DNA from: Silvibacterium bohemicum
GTDB lineage: Bacteria; Acidobacteriota; Terriglobia; Terriglobales; Acidobacteriaceae
DNA length: 64,000 nucleotides
Reading direction: 5' to 3'
NCBI RefSeq assembly: GCF_001006305.1
Contig: NZ_LBHJ01000008.1
Span: 124,001 to 188,000, forward strand
Position 1 is the first letter of the stretch; every line of letters starts with the position of its first letter. This document shows, in pieces, positions 34,086 through 43,327 of this stretch. Below the pieces are notes generated by a model. That model worked only from the letters and a program-made list of their open reading frames with translations, made no database searches and was not told where the DNA came from. The translations under genes and the position numbers were made by a program.

Positions 34086-36239
34086 TTAGTGAAGCGAAAA
34101 CGCAACGTACGCTGCGCCCTGCGGGCCTTTAGGATCGCGTAGCCCACTCGTTGCGATGACCACGTATTGCTTGCTATCCACCATATAGGTCGCCGGCGTC
34201 GCCACTCCAGAGTAGGGAAGTTCCGCTTCCCATAGCAGCGTGCCGCTCTCGCTGTTATATGCGCGTATCTTCCGATCGTAGATGGTTGCGCCGATGAACA
34301 GCACGCCGCTCGCAGTCAGAACAGGGCCGCCGTAATTCTCTGAGCCGGTATCGGCCATGCCCTTGGCCGCAAGCGCGGGATATTGCCCAAAGGGAATCTT
34401 CCAAAGATATCTGCCGGTGTTCAGGTCGATGGCGTTCAGCGTTCCCCATGGTGGAGCAATCGCAGGATAGCCATCAGGGTCGAGCAACTTCCGGTAGCCG
34501 GTGAAGCGATACCGGGCCGCGCCCTCCGCCGTCACTGAGCGAGAAGCGACTTCTTTCTCGTCTGCACTTGGTTGCTCCGGTCCTGCATGCAGAAAGCGCA
34601 GCAGGTCGAGCAGCTGCGCATCATTGAGATCGGTAAACGACGGCATCCGTCCCCGGCCTTCGCGGAGAACCTTGAGAATATCCGCATCGCTAAGCCGTTT
34701 ATCGATATTTGTCAACTCTGGAAAGGCTGGTGGAGAGCCCTCGCGATCGTCGCCATGGCACAGCGAGCAGTCGCGATTGTAAATATCCTCGCCTGCATTG
34801 CCGCTTTGCACATTGGGAGTGAGCCCGCCCGTCCATGCCACGTCGTTCGAGTTCACATAGATCACGCCTGATCGTGGATCGATTGCCGGTCCGCCCCACT
34901 CCCCGCCGCCATCGAAGCCGGGAAAGATCACCGTCTGTTTGTCGGCTGCAAAGGGAATGAACTGCCCATTGCTGCGAAGCTTTTTAAACTGCGCCAATGC
35001 CCACGCATGCGCCTCCGGCGTGCGCTGCGTCAACATATCCGCGGTGAGCCGCTGGCGCGCATAGGGAGCAGGCGCAGCCGGAATCGGCTGCGTCTCCGAT
35101 GCCACCTCTCCCGGAACATCGCTCGCCGGAAACGGCCGCTCTTCAATGGGGAAGAGCGGTGTACCGGTCACGCGGTCGAAGAGATAGACATAGCCGAGCT
35201 TGCTGGTCTGCGCAACCGCATCGATGCGACGGCCATTGCGTGTTACCGTCACCAATGCCGGAGGTGAAGGGAAGTCGCGATCCCAGATGTCGTGATGCAC
35301 CCCCTGAAAATGCCAGAGCAGCTTGCCGGTCTTCGCCTCCAGTGCGAGCAGCGTGTCGGCATAAAGATCGTTGCCAACGCGATCCGCGCCGTAGAAGTCC
35401 GATACCGCAGAGCCCGTCGGCACATACACGATGCCGCGCTTCTCGTCGAGCGCCATCCCCGCCCAGTTATTGGCTGCGCCCGTTGTCTTCCACGCATCCT
35501 TCGGCCAGCTCTCGTATCCCGGCTCGCCGGGATGCGGAATGGTGTGAAACGACCAGCGCAGCTTACCGGTGCGCACGTCGTAGGCGCGAATATCTCCCCG
35601 CGCCGCCGGCCGCGTCTCAGGCTCGCGAAAGCCGGTGATAATGAGGTCGCGATAGAGAACGCCGGGCGTCGTCATCACCGCGAAGGTCTTCGATGAGTCG
35701 GCCTCGCTCAGGTTCTTGCGCAGATCGATGGAGCCATTCTCTCCGAAGGTGAGGATAGGCTTGCCGGTCTCGGGATCGAGCGCATACAGATGATCCATCA
35801 CGCTCGCCAGCAGCCGGCTCTCCTTGCCGTCGGTCCAATAGCACATGCCGCGATCCGGCTGCTCGCCCTTCACGCCCGAGTCGAAGGTCCAGAGGATTTT
35901 TCCCGTCGTCGCATCGAGCGCGATGACTTTTTCCGACGGAGAATAGACGAACATCCTGCGCCCAACGATCAGAGGATTGGTCTGCAGTCCGCCGCGCTCG
36001 CCGGTGTCGAAGCTCCACGCTACTTTGAGCCTGCGGACATTGTTGCGGTCGATCTGGGTCAGCGGCGAGTAGTGGTCGCCGTTGGCCTGTCCGTTATAGG
36101 CGGTCCAACCCACGTTCTTCTGGTCTGTATTTTTTTTGGCGGGGCCTGCATAAGCCGGCGATACAGCCGTCATGCACGCGATTGCCGTCCCGGCGATAGC
36201 TAGCGCCGTCGCTGCGTACTGTGTCCCAATTCGATCCAT
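34086..36239 (-). CDS. PQQ-dependent dehydrogenase with inserted cytochrome c domain
   Basis: A 717-residue protein. The ATG at 36239 begins a signal peptide ending at about residue 30 (SPAYAG); the longer frame is not needed. Beta-propeller repeats contain the tryptophan-docking motifs typical of quinoproteins, for example ALDATTGKILWTFDSG, AYDVRTGKLRWSFHT and ALEAKTGKLLWHFQG. A single haem motif CSLCH lies in a cytochrome c domain inserted before the last blades (YNRDCSLCHGDDREGS with GRMPSF as likely Met ligand). ENYGGPVLTASGVLFIGAT follows, as in glucose or quinate dehydrogenase relatives. It acts in the periplasm and hands electrons to its own haem. The sugar or alcohol substrate is unknown. 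Confidence 0.88.
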   Translation of the reverse strand: MDRIGTQYAATALAIAGTAIACMTAVSPAYAGPAKKNTDQKNVGWTAYNGQANGDHYSPLTQIDRNNVRRLKVAWSFDTGERGGLQTNPLIVGRRMFVYSPSEKVIALDATTGKILWTFDSGVKGEQPDRGMCYWTDGKESRLLASVMDHLYALDPETGKPILTFGENGSIDLRKNLSEADSSKTFAVMTTPGVLYRDLIITGFREPETRPAARGDIRAYDVRTGKLRWSFHTIPHPGEPGYESWPKDAWKTTGAANNWAGMALDEKRGIVYVPTGSAVSDFYGADRVGNDLYADTLLALEAKTGKLLWHFQGVHHDIWDRDFPSPPALVTVTRNGRRIDAVAQTSKLGYVYLFDRVTGTPLFPIEERPFPASDVPGEVASETQPIPAAPAPYARQRLTADMLTQRTPEAHAWALAQFKKLRSNGQFIPFAADKQTVIFPGFDGGGEWGGPAIDPRSGVIYVNSNDVAWTGGLTPNVQSGNAGEDIYNRDCSLCHGDDREGSPPAFPELTNIDKRLSDADILKVLREGRGRMPSFTDLNDAQLLDLLRFLHAGPEQPSADEKEVASRSVTAEGAARYRFTGYRKLLDPDGYPAIAPPWGTLNAIDLNTGRYLWKIPFGQYPALAAKGMADTGSENYGGPVLTASGVLFIGATIYDRKIRAYNSESGTLLWEAELPYSGVATPATYMVDSKQYVVIATSGLRDPKGPQGAAYVAFSLH

Positions 36240-36529
36240 GCTCGGCAATGTTCTCCCCAGCGGCGAGCGTAGAAGAAAGCGACCGACTTTGTGTCCGCAT
36301 TGCAATTGGCCGATTTTCTCGCGTCCCAATCTTACCCGAGAGGCAAATGGCACGGCCCATCCCCATGCAGAAGACTGGAGCCGATCCTCTAATGTGCCGC
36401 GCGTCGTCGCCGATACAGAGAACATGCGGAGCAACAACAGACGCTGTGCTCGCGGAGCCTGCTCCCGAAGCAGCTTCCGCGCACGGCGCTAACTGTGCTG
36501 TAAATGACGCAATCATTCCGGAGGGCAGC

Positions 36530-36913
36530 TTGCTCAATGTTCTTCTTATCGACGATTCCATGGTGATTCGGAAGATGCTGCGCCGAGTGCTCGGCGAATG
36601 CAGCATCGATATCACCCAGATATTCGAAGCCGGCGATGGGAGTCAGGCGCTCAAAGCCATGGAGGCCAATCAGGTTCAGCTCGTCCTCTGCGATGTCAAC
36701 ATGCCGGTGATGAGCGGCCTCGAGTTTCTGGAGGCAGTGCAGCAGCGCACCGAATGGAGCGGCATTCCGATCATCATGGTCACCACTGAGGGCGGAATGG
36801 AAAACGTAGTCAAAGCCGTGCAGCTCGGCGCGAAAGGCTACATTCACAAACCCTTTACTACTGACGAGGTGAAGCAGAAGCTCGTCCAGTGCCTGAACAC
36901 CGCCGCCGCCTGA
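36530..36913 (+). CDS. cheY: CheY-type single-domain response regulator
   Basis: A 127-residue protein. The TTG at 36530 is chosen because GGAGG lies five bases upstream and the result has normal CheY length; the longer reading frame from 36221 covers the divergent promoter. The acidic pair D8-D9 (LLIDDSMVIRKML), the phosphoacceptor Asp in LVLCDVNMPVMSG, the switch Thr in IIMVTTEGG and the Lys in YIHKPF are all present. First gene of the chemosensory operon, 34 bp before cheX. The 290-bp gap to the divergent quinoprotein (36240-36529) must hold both promoters; none is clear by eye. Confidence 0.9.
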   Translation: MLNVLLIDDSMVIRKMLRRVLGECSIDITQIFEAGDGSQALKAMEANQVQLVLCDVNMPVMSGLEFLEAVQQRTEWSGIPIIMVTTEGGMENVVKAVQLGAKGYIHKPFTTDEVKQKLVQCLNTAAA

Positions 36914-36947
36914 ACATCCCTGGGCCCTGACGGTCGCAAAGGAAAAA

Positions 36948-37505
36948 ATGAGCGTTCAAGAGATCGATATCTTCGGCATCAAGAAGCTGGCTGCCGAGAC
37001 AGTAAGCGGGCTGATTCCTCACGCCTTTCTCACCATGGCCAATGTGGAGGCCGTGGTCGGAGAAGATAAGCGCGACGAGCGCAAGGATGCCGCCCGCAGC
37101 GCGGGTCGCAGTGTCGCCGGGGTCATCGGCTGGGTAGGCGCGCTGAGCGGAACCGGCATCCTCGAGTGCTCGCCGGAGTTCGCCTGCACCCTGGCCAATC
37201 TGATGCTCGGCACCGAGGCCACCACCCTCACCGAAGACGCGCTCGACGCCGTTGCCGAGATGACTAACATCGTCTTCGGAGGCATGAAGACGCAGCTCGA
37301 AAAACACTTCGGCGCCATGGCTCTCAGCATTCCCACCATCATCTACGGCACCGACGTCGAGATGCGCACCTCGGGCGAGCTGATCACCGTGCTGCCCATC
37401 GAAATCGGCGACCAGCTGCTGCGCGTCAAACTCTACATGAACAGCCTGGAGGAAAAGCGCGGCGCGCTGGGCCAGTTCTGGACCATCTCCTGCGCCGGCC
37501 GCTAG
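36948..37505 (+). CDS. cheX: CheX-like CheY-P phosphatase (first copy)
   Basis: A 185-residue protein. The CheC/CheX active-site signature E-x2-N appears in VAEMTNIVFGGMKTQLE, where the Glu and Asn act on phospho-CheY. Upstream GWVGALSGTGILECSPEFAC and downstream LSIPTIIYGTDVEM fit the CheX fold. Only one E-x2-N helix is seen, as in CheX, not two as in CheC. Another CheX-like gene closes the operon at 45469. It probably resets the CheY encoded directly upstream. Confidence 0.8.
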   Translation: MSVQEIDIFGIKKLAAETVSGLIPHAFLTMANVEAVVGEDKRDERKDAARSAGRSVAGVIGWVGALSGTGILECSPEFACTLANLMLGTEATTLTEDALDAVAEMTNIVFGGMKTQLEKHFGAMALSIPTIIYGTDVEMRTSGELITVLPIEIGDQLLRVKLYMNSLEEKRGALGQFWTISCAGR

Positions 37506-37817
37506 CCTTCTAAGCCATCGCTTCTTGCCGCCAATTTGGTTGAGAAGCTGTTTCAAAACGCGACGCCGTCTCAAAATCGTACAAATCCCGCCTCATCATT
37601 CTTGCAATCTCCGAAACGAAAGTTCTCAAGTGTGCCAATTCTGCGCCGATGAGAGCAGAAGACGCAGCAAATAGCCTAAGTGGCCTGAAGAAGGTTCACG
37701 CGTAAAAACGCAGCCGTCTCTTGTTCACCCCCGGCTGCCCGCGTGCACGCGCACTGCTGTCGCGGAATTTTCCGGTCGTCGATTTTCCAGTTACAGACTT
37801 GAGAGAAGAGTTGGAAC
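37506..37817. other. Intergenic stretch between cheX and cheA; no gene recognised
   Basis: 312 bp without a supportable gene. The sequence contains runs of A and T and no stem-loop with a T-tract, so it is not an obvious terminator. It may hold an internal promoter for cheA. The cheA start has only a weak ribosome-binding site (GAGAAGAG about eleven bases upstream). Confidence 0.5.
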
Positions 37818-40553
37818 ATGGTGCAAGACGAAGACGTTCGCGAATTTCTCATCGAGAGCAACGAGAACCTTGCCAATCTCGATCGCCAATTGGTGGAGCT
37901 CGAAGAGCGTCCCGAAGATGCCTCCCTCATAGCCGAGGTCTTTCGCACCGTCCATACCATCAAGGGCACTTCAGGCTTCTTCGGCTTCGACAAGCTGGGC
38001 GCGATCACCCACGTCGCCGAAAACATTTTGAGCCAGCTGCGCGAGCGCCAGCGCGCGCTCACCCCCCAGGTGGCCTCGCTCATCCTCGAAACCGTCGATG
38101 CGGTCAAGGTCATCCTCACCAACATCGAGGCCACCGGCAACGAAGGAGACAATGCCTATCCCGATCTCTGTCTCCGCCTGGAGGCGGTCTATCGCGGCGA
38201 GAGTGGTGCAGCGCAGAGGGTGGTCGAAGCCGCGGACGCAATCGCGATTGTGGCTCCCCTTTCCGATGCTCCGATACCACCGATGGCAGCTGTCCAACTG
38301 CCGTCAGAACCGCTCCCTGAGAAGTCGGCCAAGGAGGAGTCGGCCAAGGCCGCCGCGCCTTCTTTTATCGCTTCGGACAGCAAGCCCCGCAGTGAAGACA
38401 GCGCCGCGCCATCGTCCAACCTGGCCGACTCCACCATCCGCGTCGATGTCCAGCTGCTGGATAAGCTGATGAACCTGGTCGGCGAGCTGGTGCTGGCGCG
38501 CAATCAGCTGCTCCAGGATGTCTCGACCGAGGCCTCTCACCTCAGCGGGGCTTCGCAGCGCCTGAATCTCATCACCAGCGAGCTGCAGGAGGGCGTCATG
38601 AAGATGCGCATGCAGCCCATCGGCGTGGTTTGGAACAAGCTGCCGCGTGTGGTGCGCGACCTCGCGGCGGAGTGTGGCAAAAAGATTCAGCTGGAGATGG
38701 AGGGCGCGGAGACAGAGCTGGACAAGACCATCATCGAGGCCATCAAAGATCCGCTTACGCACATCGTCCGCAACTCCTGCGATCATGGCATCGAGCTGCC
38801 CGAGCTGCGCCTGCAGAGGGGCAAGCATGCCGCCGGAAAGATTCTGCTGCGCGCCTTTCACGAGGGCGGCCACGTCAATATCGAGATCTCCGACGACGGA
38901 GGCGGCATCGACGCTCAGCGGGTCAAGGCCAAAGCTCTGGAGAAAGGCCTGCTGCGCCCCGAGCAGCTGAATCAGATCTCCGATCGCGAGGCCACGCAGC
39001 TTATCTTTCAGCCCGGCTTTTCCACCTCGGCGAAGGTCACCAACATCTCCGGCCGCGGCGTAGGCATGGACGTGGTCAAGACCAACGTAGAGAAGATCGG
39101 CGGCAGCGTCGACATCTACAACAACCCGCGCGCCGGTACTACCGTCCGCATCAAGATTCCCCTCACCCTGGCCATCATTCCCGGCCTGGTGGTCACCGTC
39201 GAAGGCAGCGTGACCGGCGGCGGCGACCTGAGCTGCAGGCAGCGCTTCGTGATCCCCCAGGCCAATCTGCTCGAGCTGGTCCGCATCGAGGGCGAAGCCA
39301 AGTTGACCCAGGTGCAGGATATACACGGCACTCCGGTCTACCAGCATCGCGGCAAGCTGCTGCCGCTGGCCGACCTCAACCGAGTCCTGGGCATGACCCG
39401 CCCGCCCGGCGCGCGCGAGGTCATGAACATTGTCGTGTTGCAGATGGACGACCGCCAGCTCGGCCTGGTCGTCGACCACATCAGCGACACCCAGGAGATC
39501 GTGGTCAAGCCGCTGAGCAAAGAGCTGAAGGGCTTGAACTGCTACGTCGGCGCCACCATCATGGGCGACGGCAAGGTGGCGCTCATCCTCGACGTGGCGG
39601 GGATTGCCCGGCTGGCGGGCATCGGGCCGCGCGCCCGCGAGACCTCGTCAGCAGCGGCAGAGAGCATGGAGCGTGCTCAGGCCTCGACGCAGCGTCTGCT
39701 GCTCTTCAGCGCCGGCCGTCACGGCCGTCTGGCCGCGCCGCTGGCCCTGGTCTCGCGCCTCGAGGAGTTTCCGGCTTCGCGCGTGGAGTATGCCGCGGGA
39801 CGCCCGGCCTTACACTATCGCGGGCGCATCCTGCCGCTGGTGCATCTCGAAAGCGCGTTGAACGGCTCGGAAAGCGCGAGCTTCGCTGAGGGGGGATCGG
39901 TGCTGGTCATCGTCTTCAGTGATGGAGTGCGCAGCCTGGGGCTGGTCGTCGATCGGATTCTCGATATCACCGAAGGGGCCATCACTGTCTCCCGGGCCAG
40001 CTCCACGCCCGGCCTGCTGGGCTCGGCGCTGGTAGCCGACGCGCTGACCGACTTCGTCGATCTCCATGCGCTGGTAAAGCTATGCGGCGACGACTGGCTG
40101 GAGGCCCCGCCAAAGTCCGGGAAGGTCGCGCCATCGGTCCTGCTGGTCGAGCCGGCGCTGATGGCTCGCGAGATGCTGCGCAGCTACCTCGAGATCTCCG
40201 GCTACCGCGTCTTCGAATCCACCGGCGTGCCCGATGCCATTACCCGCCTGCTGCGCGGCGGCATCGATGCGGTGGTCACAGCGCTCGATCTCGAAGAAGA
40301 AGATGGATGGGAGCTGCTCGAAGCCATACGCGGCAACGACCTCCTCAAGGGACTGCCCGTCATCGGGCTCTCGAATCATGACAACCATCCCCACCGGCAC
40401 GGCGATCTGCGCTTCGAGAGGATCGAAAGCGTGGCCGATCGCGAGGGGCTGCTGCAATCGATCGACTCGCTGCTGCGCCAGATCGATGCGGATCGCGAGC
40501 CCGACGTGGAATATCAGCCGGATCGGGAACCGGTCTTCCTGGGGCACAGATAA
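37818..40553 (+). CDS. cheA: Hybrid CheA histidine kinase with extra CheW-like domain and degenerate receiver
   Basis: A 911-residue protein. The Hpt domain has H46 in RTVHTIKGTSGFF. An Ala/Pro/Ser-rich linker follows, then the dimerisation helices (LLDKLMNLVGELVLARNQLL) and the HATPase domain with the N box HIVRNSCDHGIE, ISDDGGGID and FSTSAKVTNISGRGVGMD. A CheW-like regulatory domain covers about 455-600. A second CheW-like domain (about 625-755, RLLLFSAGRHGRLAAPLALV) is unusual. A C-terminal receiver-like domain (about 770-890) lacks key residues: VLLVEPALM stands where an acidic pair is expected, and VVTALDLEEEDG puts Ala at the position usually held by the phosphoacceptor Asp. Kinase activity is expected; the receiver is probably not phosphorylated. 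Confidence 0.93.
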   Translation: MVQDEDVREFLIESNENLANLDRQLVELEERPEDASLIAEVFRTVHTIKGTSGFFGFDKLGAITHVAENILSQLRERQRALTPQVASLILETVDAVKVILTNIEATGNEGDNAYPDLCLRLEAVYRGESGAAQRVVEAADAIAIVAPLSDAPIPPMAAVQLPSEPLPEKSAKEESAKAAAPSFIASDSKPRSEDSAAPSSNLADSTIRVDVQLLDKLMNLVGELVLARNQLLQDVSTEASHLSGASQRLNLITSELQEGVMKMRMQPIGVVWNKLPRVVRDLAAECGKKIQLEMEGAETELDKTIIEAIKDPLTHIVRNSCDHGIELPELRLQRGKHAAGKILLRAFHEGGHVNIEISDDGGGIDAQRVKAKALEKGLLRPEQLNQISDREATQLIFQPGFSTSAKVTNISGRGVGMDVVKTNVEKIGGSVDIYNNPRAGTTVRIKIPLTLAIIPGLVVTVEGSVTGGGDLSCRQRFVIPQANLLELVRIEGEAKLTQVQDIHGTPVYQHRGKLLPLADLNRVLGMTRPPGAREVMNIVVLQMDDRQLGLVVDHISDTQEIVVKPLSKELKGLNCYVGATIMGDGKVALILDVAGIARLAGIGPRARETSSAAAESMERAQASTQRLLLFSAGRHGRLAAPLALVSRLEEFPASRVEYAAGRPALHYRGRILPLVHLESALNGSESASFAEGGSVLVIVFSDGVRSLGLVVDRILDITEGAITVSRASSTPGLLGSALVADALTDFVDLHALVKLCGDDWLEAPPKSGKVAPSVLLVEPALMAREMLRSYLEISGYRVFESTGVPDAITRLLRGGIDAVVTALDLEEEDGWELLEAIRGNDLLKGLPVIGLSNHDNHPHRHGDLRFERIESVADREGLLQSIDSLLRQIDADREPDVEYQPDREPVFLGHR

Positions 40554-40621
40554 GAGAAGAAAAACGGAAACACAAAACGGATAACACAGGACTGAGACCA
40601 GAGAGAGGGCAGGGAAAGACG

Positions 40622-41080
40622 ATGATCGAAGCCGGCGATCCGGGCAGGTCGATGACCAGGCAATATGCCACCTTCCACGTAGGCGAACTCTTCCTCGGCA
40701 TCGAGGTTGAGAAGGTGCAGGAGGTCATGCGCCACCAGGAGATGACCGACATCCCTCTGGCCCCGCCCGCCATCCGCGGACTCATCAACCTGCGCGGCCA
40801 GATCGTGGTAGCGGTCGACACCCGGCGCAGTCTGGGCCTGCCCTCGTCCGAATCCGAGGTGCTGGCTCGCAATATCATCATCCGCTCCGACGACGGCGGC
40901 GTCAGCCTGCTGGTCGACGATATCGGCGACGTCCTCGACGTTCCCCTGAAGGCCTTTGCGCCGGTCCCGGAGAACATGCCGGCCGCGCGCCGCGAGCTGA
41001 TCGAGGGTGTCTACAACCTGAACGACCGGCTGCTGCTGGTGCTCGATACCAAGCGGCTGCTGGCCAGCGCCTCGAGCTGA
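40622..41080 (+). CDS. cheW: CheW coupling protein
   Basis: A 152-residue single-domain CheW. ATFHVGELFLGIEVEKVQEV, the PPAIRGLINLRGQIVVAVD segment (the conserved G-x-x-N-x-R-G contact to receptor and kinase) and SLLVDDIGDVLDV are all present. Preceded by a purine-rich GAGAGGGCAGGGAAAGACG leader and 68 bp after cheA. Links the soluble receptor encoded next to CheA. Confidence 0.93.
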   Translation: MIEAGDPGRSMTRQYATFHVGELFLGIEVEKVQEVMRHQEMTDIPLAPPAIRGLINLRGQIVVAVDTRRSLGLPSSESEVLARNIIIRSDDGGVSLLVDDIGDVLDVPLKAFAPVPENMPAARRELIEGVYNLNDRLLLVLDTKRLLASASS

Positions 41081-41186
41081 GGCGCACAACCGGCATCACA
41101 GATTAAAAACCACGAAATTTCAACCTGAGAATTTTTAACCGCAGAAAGTGTAAGACCAAATTTAGAAGACGGCACAAAGGAGAGTC

Positions 41187-42869
41187 ATGAGCAAGGCAAT
41201 CGCACCAGCAAATCTCTCGGTAAGGGTCAACGCTCTCGCCCCGTTGCCACGCAATAGCAGGTACAGCGACTCCTCCGGCCTGGCCGCCATGGTCGCTGCC
41301 CTCAACCGCGTCCAGGCGGTGATTGAGTTCGCACTCGACGGCACCATCCTTACCGCCAACGAAAACTTCCTTACCGTGATGGGCTATACGCTCGACGAGA
41401 TACGCGGCCGCCACCACAGCATGTTTGTCGACGACGCCACGCGCTCGAGCTCGCAGTATCGCGAATTCTGGCTGACGCTCAACCGCGGCGAATTTAACGC
41501 CGGCGAATACAAGCGCGTCGGCAGAGACGGTAGGGAGGTCTGGATTCAGGCCTCCTACAACCCCATCCTCGATCACAGCGGCAAGCCCGTGAAAGTGGTG
41601 AAGTTCGCGACCGACATCACCGCCGCCAAGCTGCAAAATGCCAACCATGCCGGGCAGATCCAGGCCATCCACAAATCGCAGGCGGTGATCGAATTTGCGA
41701 TGGATGGCACCATCCTCGCCGCCAACGAGAACTTCCTCGGCGCCATGGGCTACGCGCTGGCCGAGATTCAGGGCCGCCACCACAGCATGTTCGCCGATCC
41801 CGCCCTGGCCGCGAGCGCCGCTTATCGCGATTTTTGGGCCGCGCTCAATCGCGGCGAATACCAGGCAGGGGAGTACAAACGGCTGGGCAAGGGCGGACGG
41901 GAGGTCTGGATCCAGGCCTCCTACAACCCCATCCTCGATCTCAATGGCAAGCCCATGAAGGTGGTCAAGTTCGCCACTGACATCACCGCGCAGGTGCGCA
42001 TGCGGCAGGAGATTGCCGACGCCATGGAACGGGACAAGCGAACCGCTGCCGAACTCGAAAAGAAGGTGGAGAGCCTGCAGGAGACGGCGGTTGCTCTTGC
42101 CGCATCTTCCGAAGAGCTCTCCGCCATCAGCCAGCAGCTCACCTCGAGCGCCGCCGAGACCGCCGAGCAGGCCAGCATCGCCTCGCGGGGCAGCGAGCAG
42201 GTCTCGGCCAACGTAGGCGTGGTTGCCGCCGGTTCCGAAGAGATGCTGGTCTCCATCCGCGAGATCTCGAAGAGCGCCACCGAGGCTTCGCGCGTCGCCA
42301 AATCGGCGGTGGCCCTCGCCGACTCCACCAATCACACCATCGGCAAGCTCGGAGCCTCGAGCGTCGAAATCGGCAAAGTTATCAAGGTCATCACCTCGAT
42401 CGCCCAGCAGACCAATCTGCTGGCCCTCAACGCCACCATCGAAGCCGCGCGCGCCGGCGAAGCAGGCAAAGGCTTCGCTGTAGTTGCCAACGAGGTCAAG
42501 GAGCTGGCCAAGGAGACGGCCCGCGCCACCGAGGAGATCGGCCACAAGATCGACGCCATCCAGAGCGATACCCAGGCCGCGGTCACTGCCATCGGCCAGG
42601 TGGGCGAGGTCATCAACCAGGTGAACGATATCTCGAACACCATCGCCTCCGCCGTCGAAGAGCAGACCGCGACCACCAATGAGATCGGCAGAAACGTCAC
42701 CGAGGCGGCGCGCGGCACCAGCGAAATCGCGCAGAGCATCTCGCGCGTTGCTGAAACCGCTGCCCACACCACGGCCAGCTCCAAGGAGACGCAGGTCGCG
42801 GCCCGCTCCCTGACCGAGATGGCCGCGCAGCTGCGCACCCTGATCGCCACCTTCGCGCCCCAGGCCTGA
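41187..42869 (+). CDS. Soluble methyl-accepting chemotaxis protein with duplicated PAS domains
   Basis: A 560-residue protein without any transmembrane segment. Two PAS domains (about 45-150 and 167-275) are near copies: both contain IEFA-DGTIL-ANENFL, GRHHSMF, GEYKR and [15 protein letters not shown], also repeated at DNA level. A coiled-coil signalling domain follows with the conserved hairpin tip [20 protein letters not shown] and [14 protein letters not shown]. The tip fits the class that binds CheW/CheA. No HAMP domain and no C-terminal CheR-tethering pentapeptide are seen. Similar BdlA/Aer-like receptors sense redox or energy through a PAS-bound cofactor; that role here is inferred. Ribosome-binding site AAAGGAG. 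Confidence 0.92.
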   Translation: MSKAIAPANLSVRVNALAPLPRNSRYSDSSGLAAMVAALNRVQAVIEFALDGTILTANENFLTVMGYTLDEIRGRHHSMFVDDATRSSSQYREFWLTLNRGEFNAGEYKRVGRDGREVWIQASYNPILDHSGKPVKVVKFATDITAAKLQNANHAGQIQAIHKSQAVIEFAMDGTILAANENFLGAMGYALAEIQGRHHSMFADPALAASAAYRDFWAALNRGEYQAGEYKRLGKGGREVWIQASYNPILDLNGKPMKVVKFATDITAQVRMRQEIADAMERDKRTAAELEKKVESLQETAVALAASSEELSAISQQLTSSAAETAEQASIASRGSEQVSANVGVVAAGSEEMLVSIREISKSATEASRVAKSAVALADSTNHTIGKLGASSVEIGKVIKVITSIAQQTNLLALNATIEAARAGEAGKGFAVVANEVKELAKETARATEEIGHKIDAIQSDTQAAVTAIGQVGEVINQVNDISNTIASAVEEQTATTNEIGRNVTEAARGTSEIAQSISRVAETAAHTTASSKETQVAARSLTEMAAQLRTLIATFAPQA

Positions 42870-42948
42870 ACTCGGGCTTGATCCGGACTGCCTAGCCAGG
42901 CTTTGCATGTTGGTCCACACTTCGCACGCTTCGAGGAGGGAAGTCACG

Positions 42949-43323
42949 ATGAAGAGGGCGCTGGTGGCGGACGACTCACGGGCCATCCGCGGCATCCTGT
43001 CGCGGATTCTGGTGCGCGCCGGCTTCGATGTCGTCGAGGCCGAGAACGGACGCGACGGCATCGCGCTCATGCGCCGCGATCCGCGCGCCTTCTCGCTGAT
43101 CTGCGCCGATTGGAACATGCCGGAGATGAACGGTCTCGAATTCGTTCAGGCCCTGCGCGCCGACCACCGTTTTCAAAACACGCCGGTCATGATGATCACC
43201 AGCGAAACCCACCGGCAGCGGATGGAAGCTGCGCTCGAGGCAGGTGTCAGCGAGTATGTGACCAAGCCTTTCACCGAAGCGGCCATCCTGGAAAAGCTGG
43301 AAATCCTGCACATCGCGGACTGA
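42949..43323 (+). CDS. cheY: CheY-type response regulator (second copy)
   Basis: A 124-residue protein. The ATG at 42949 is chosen because GAGGAGGG lies eight bases upstream, giving the standard MKRALVADDSRAIRG start; the frame opens 14 codons earlier. The acidic pair, the phosphoacceptor Asp in LICADWNMPEMNG, the switch Thr in MMITSETH and the Lys in YVTKPFTE are intact. It differs from the first CheY of the operon, so the two may address different outputs. Four bases separate it from cheB. Confidence 0.92.
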   Translation: MKRALVADDSRAIRGILSRILVRAGFDVVEAENGRDGIALMRRDPRAFSLICADWNMPEMNGLEFVQALRADHRFQNTPVMMITSETHRQRMEAALEAGVSEYVTKPFTEAAILEKLEILHIAD

Positions 43324-43327
43324 CGCC

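Noticed and set aside
36341-36360. A flagellar sigma-28 type promoter before the chemosensory operon (GCCGAT-like word)
   Set aside because: The -35 partner at the correct distance is missing.
38304-39479. A 391-codon antisense frame within cheA
   Set aside because: Shadow of the kinase domain; no features of its own.
41103-43118. A 671-codon open frame antisense to the receptor gene
   Set aside because: A Gly/Leu/Asp-rich shadow of the receptor and its PAS repeats; the internal repetitiveness comes from the sense-strand duplication.
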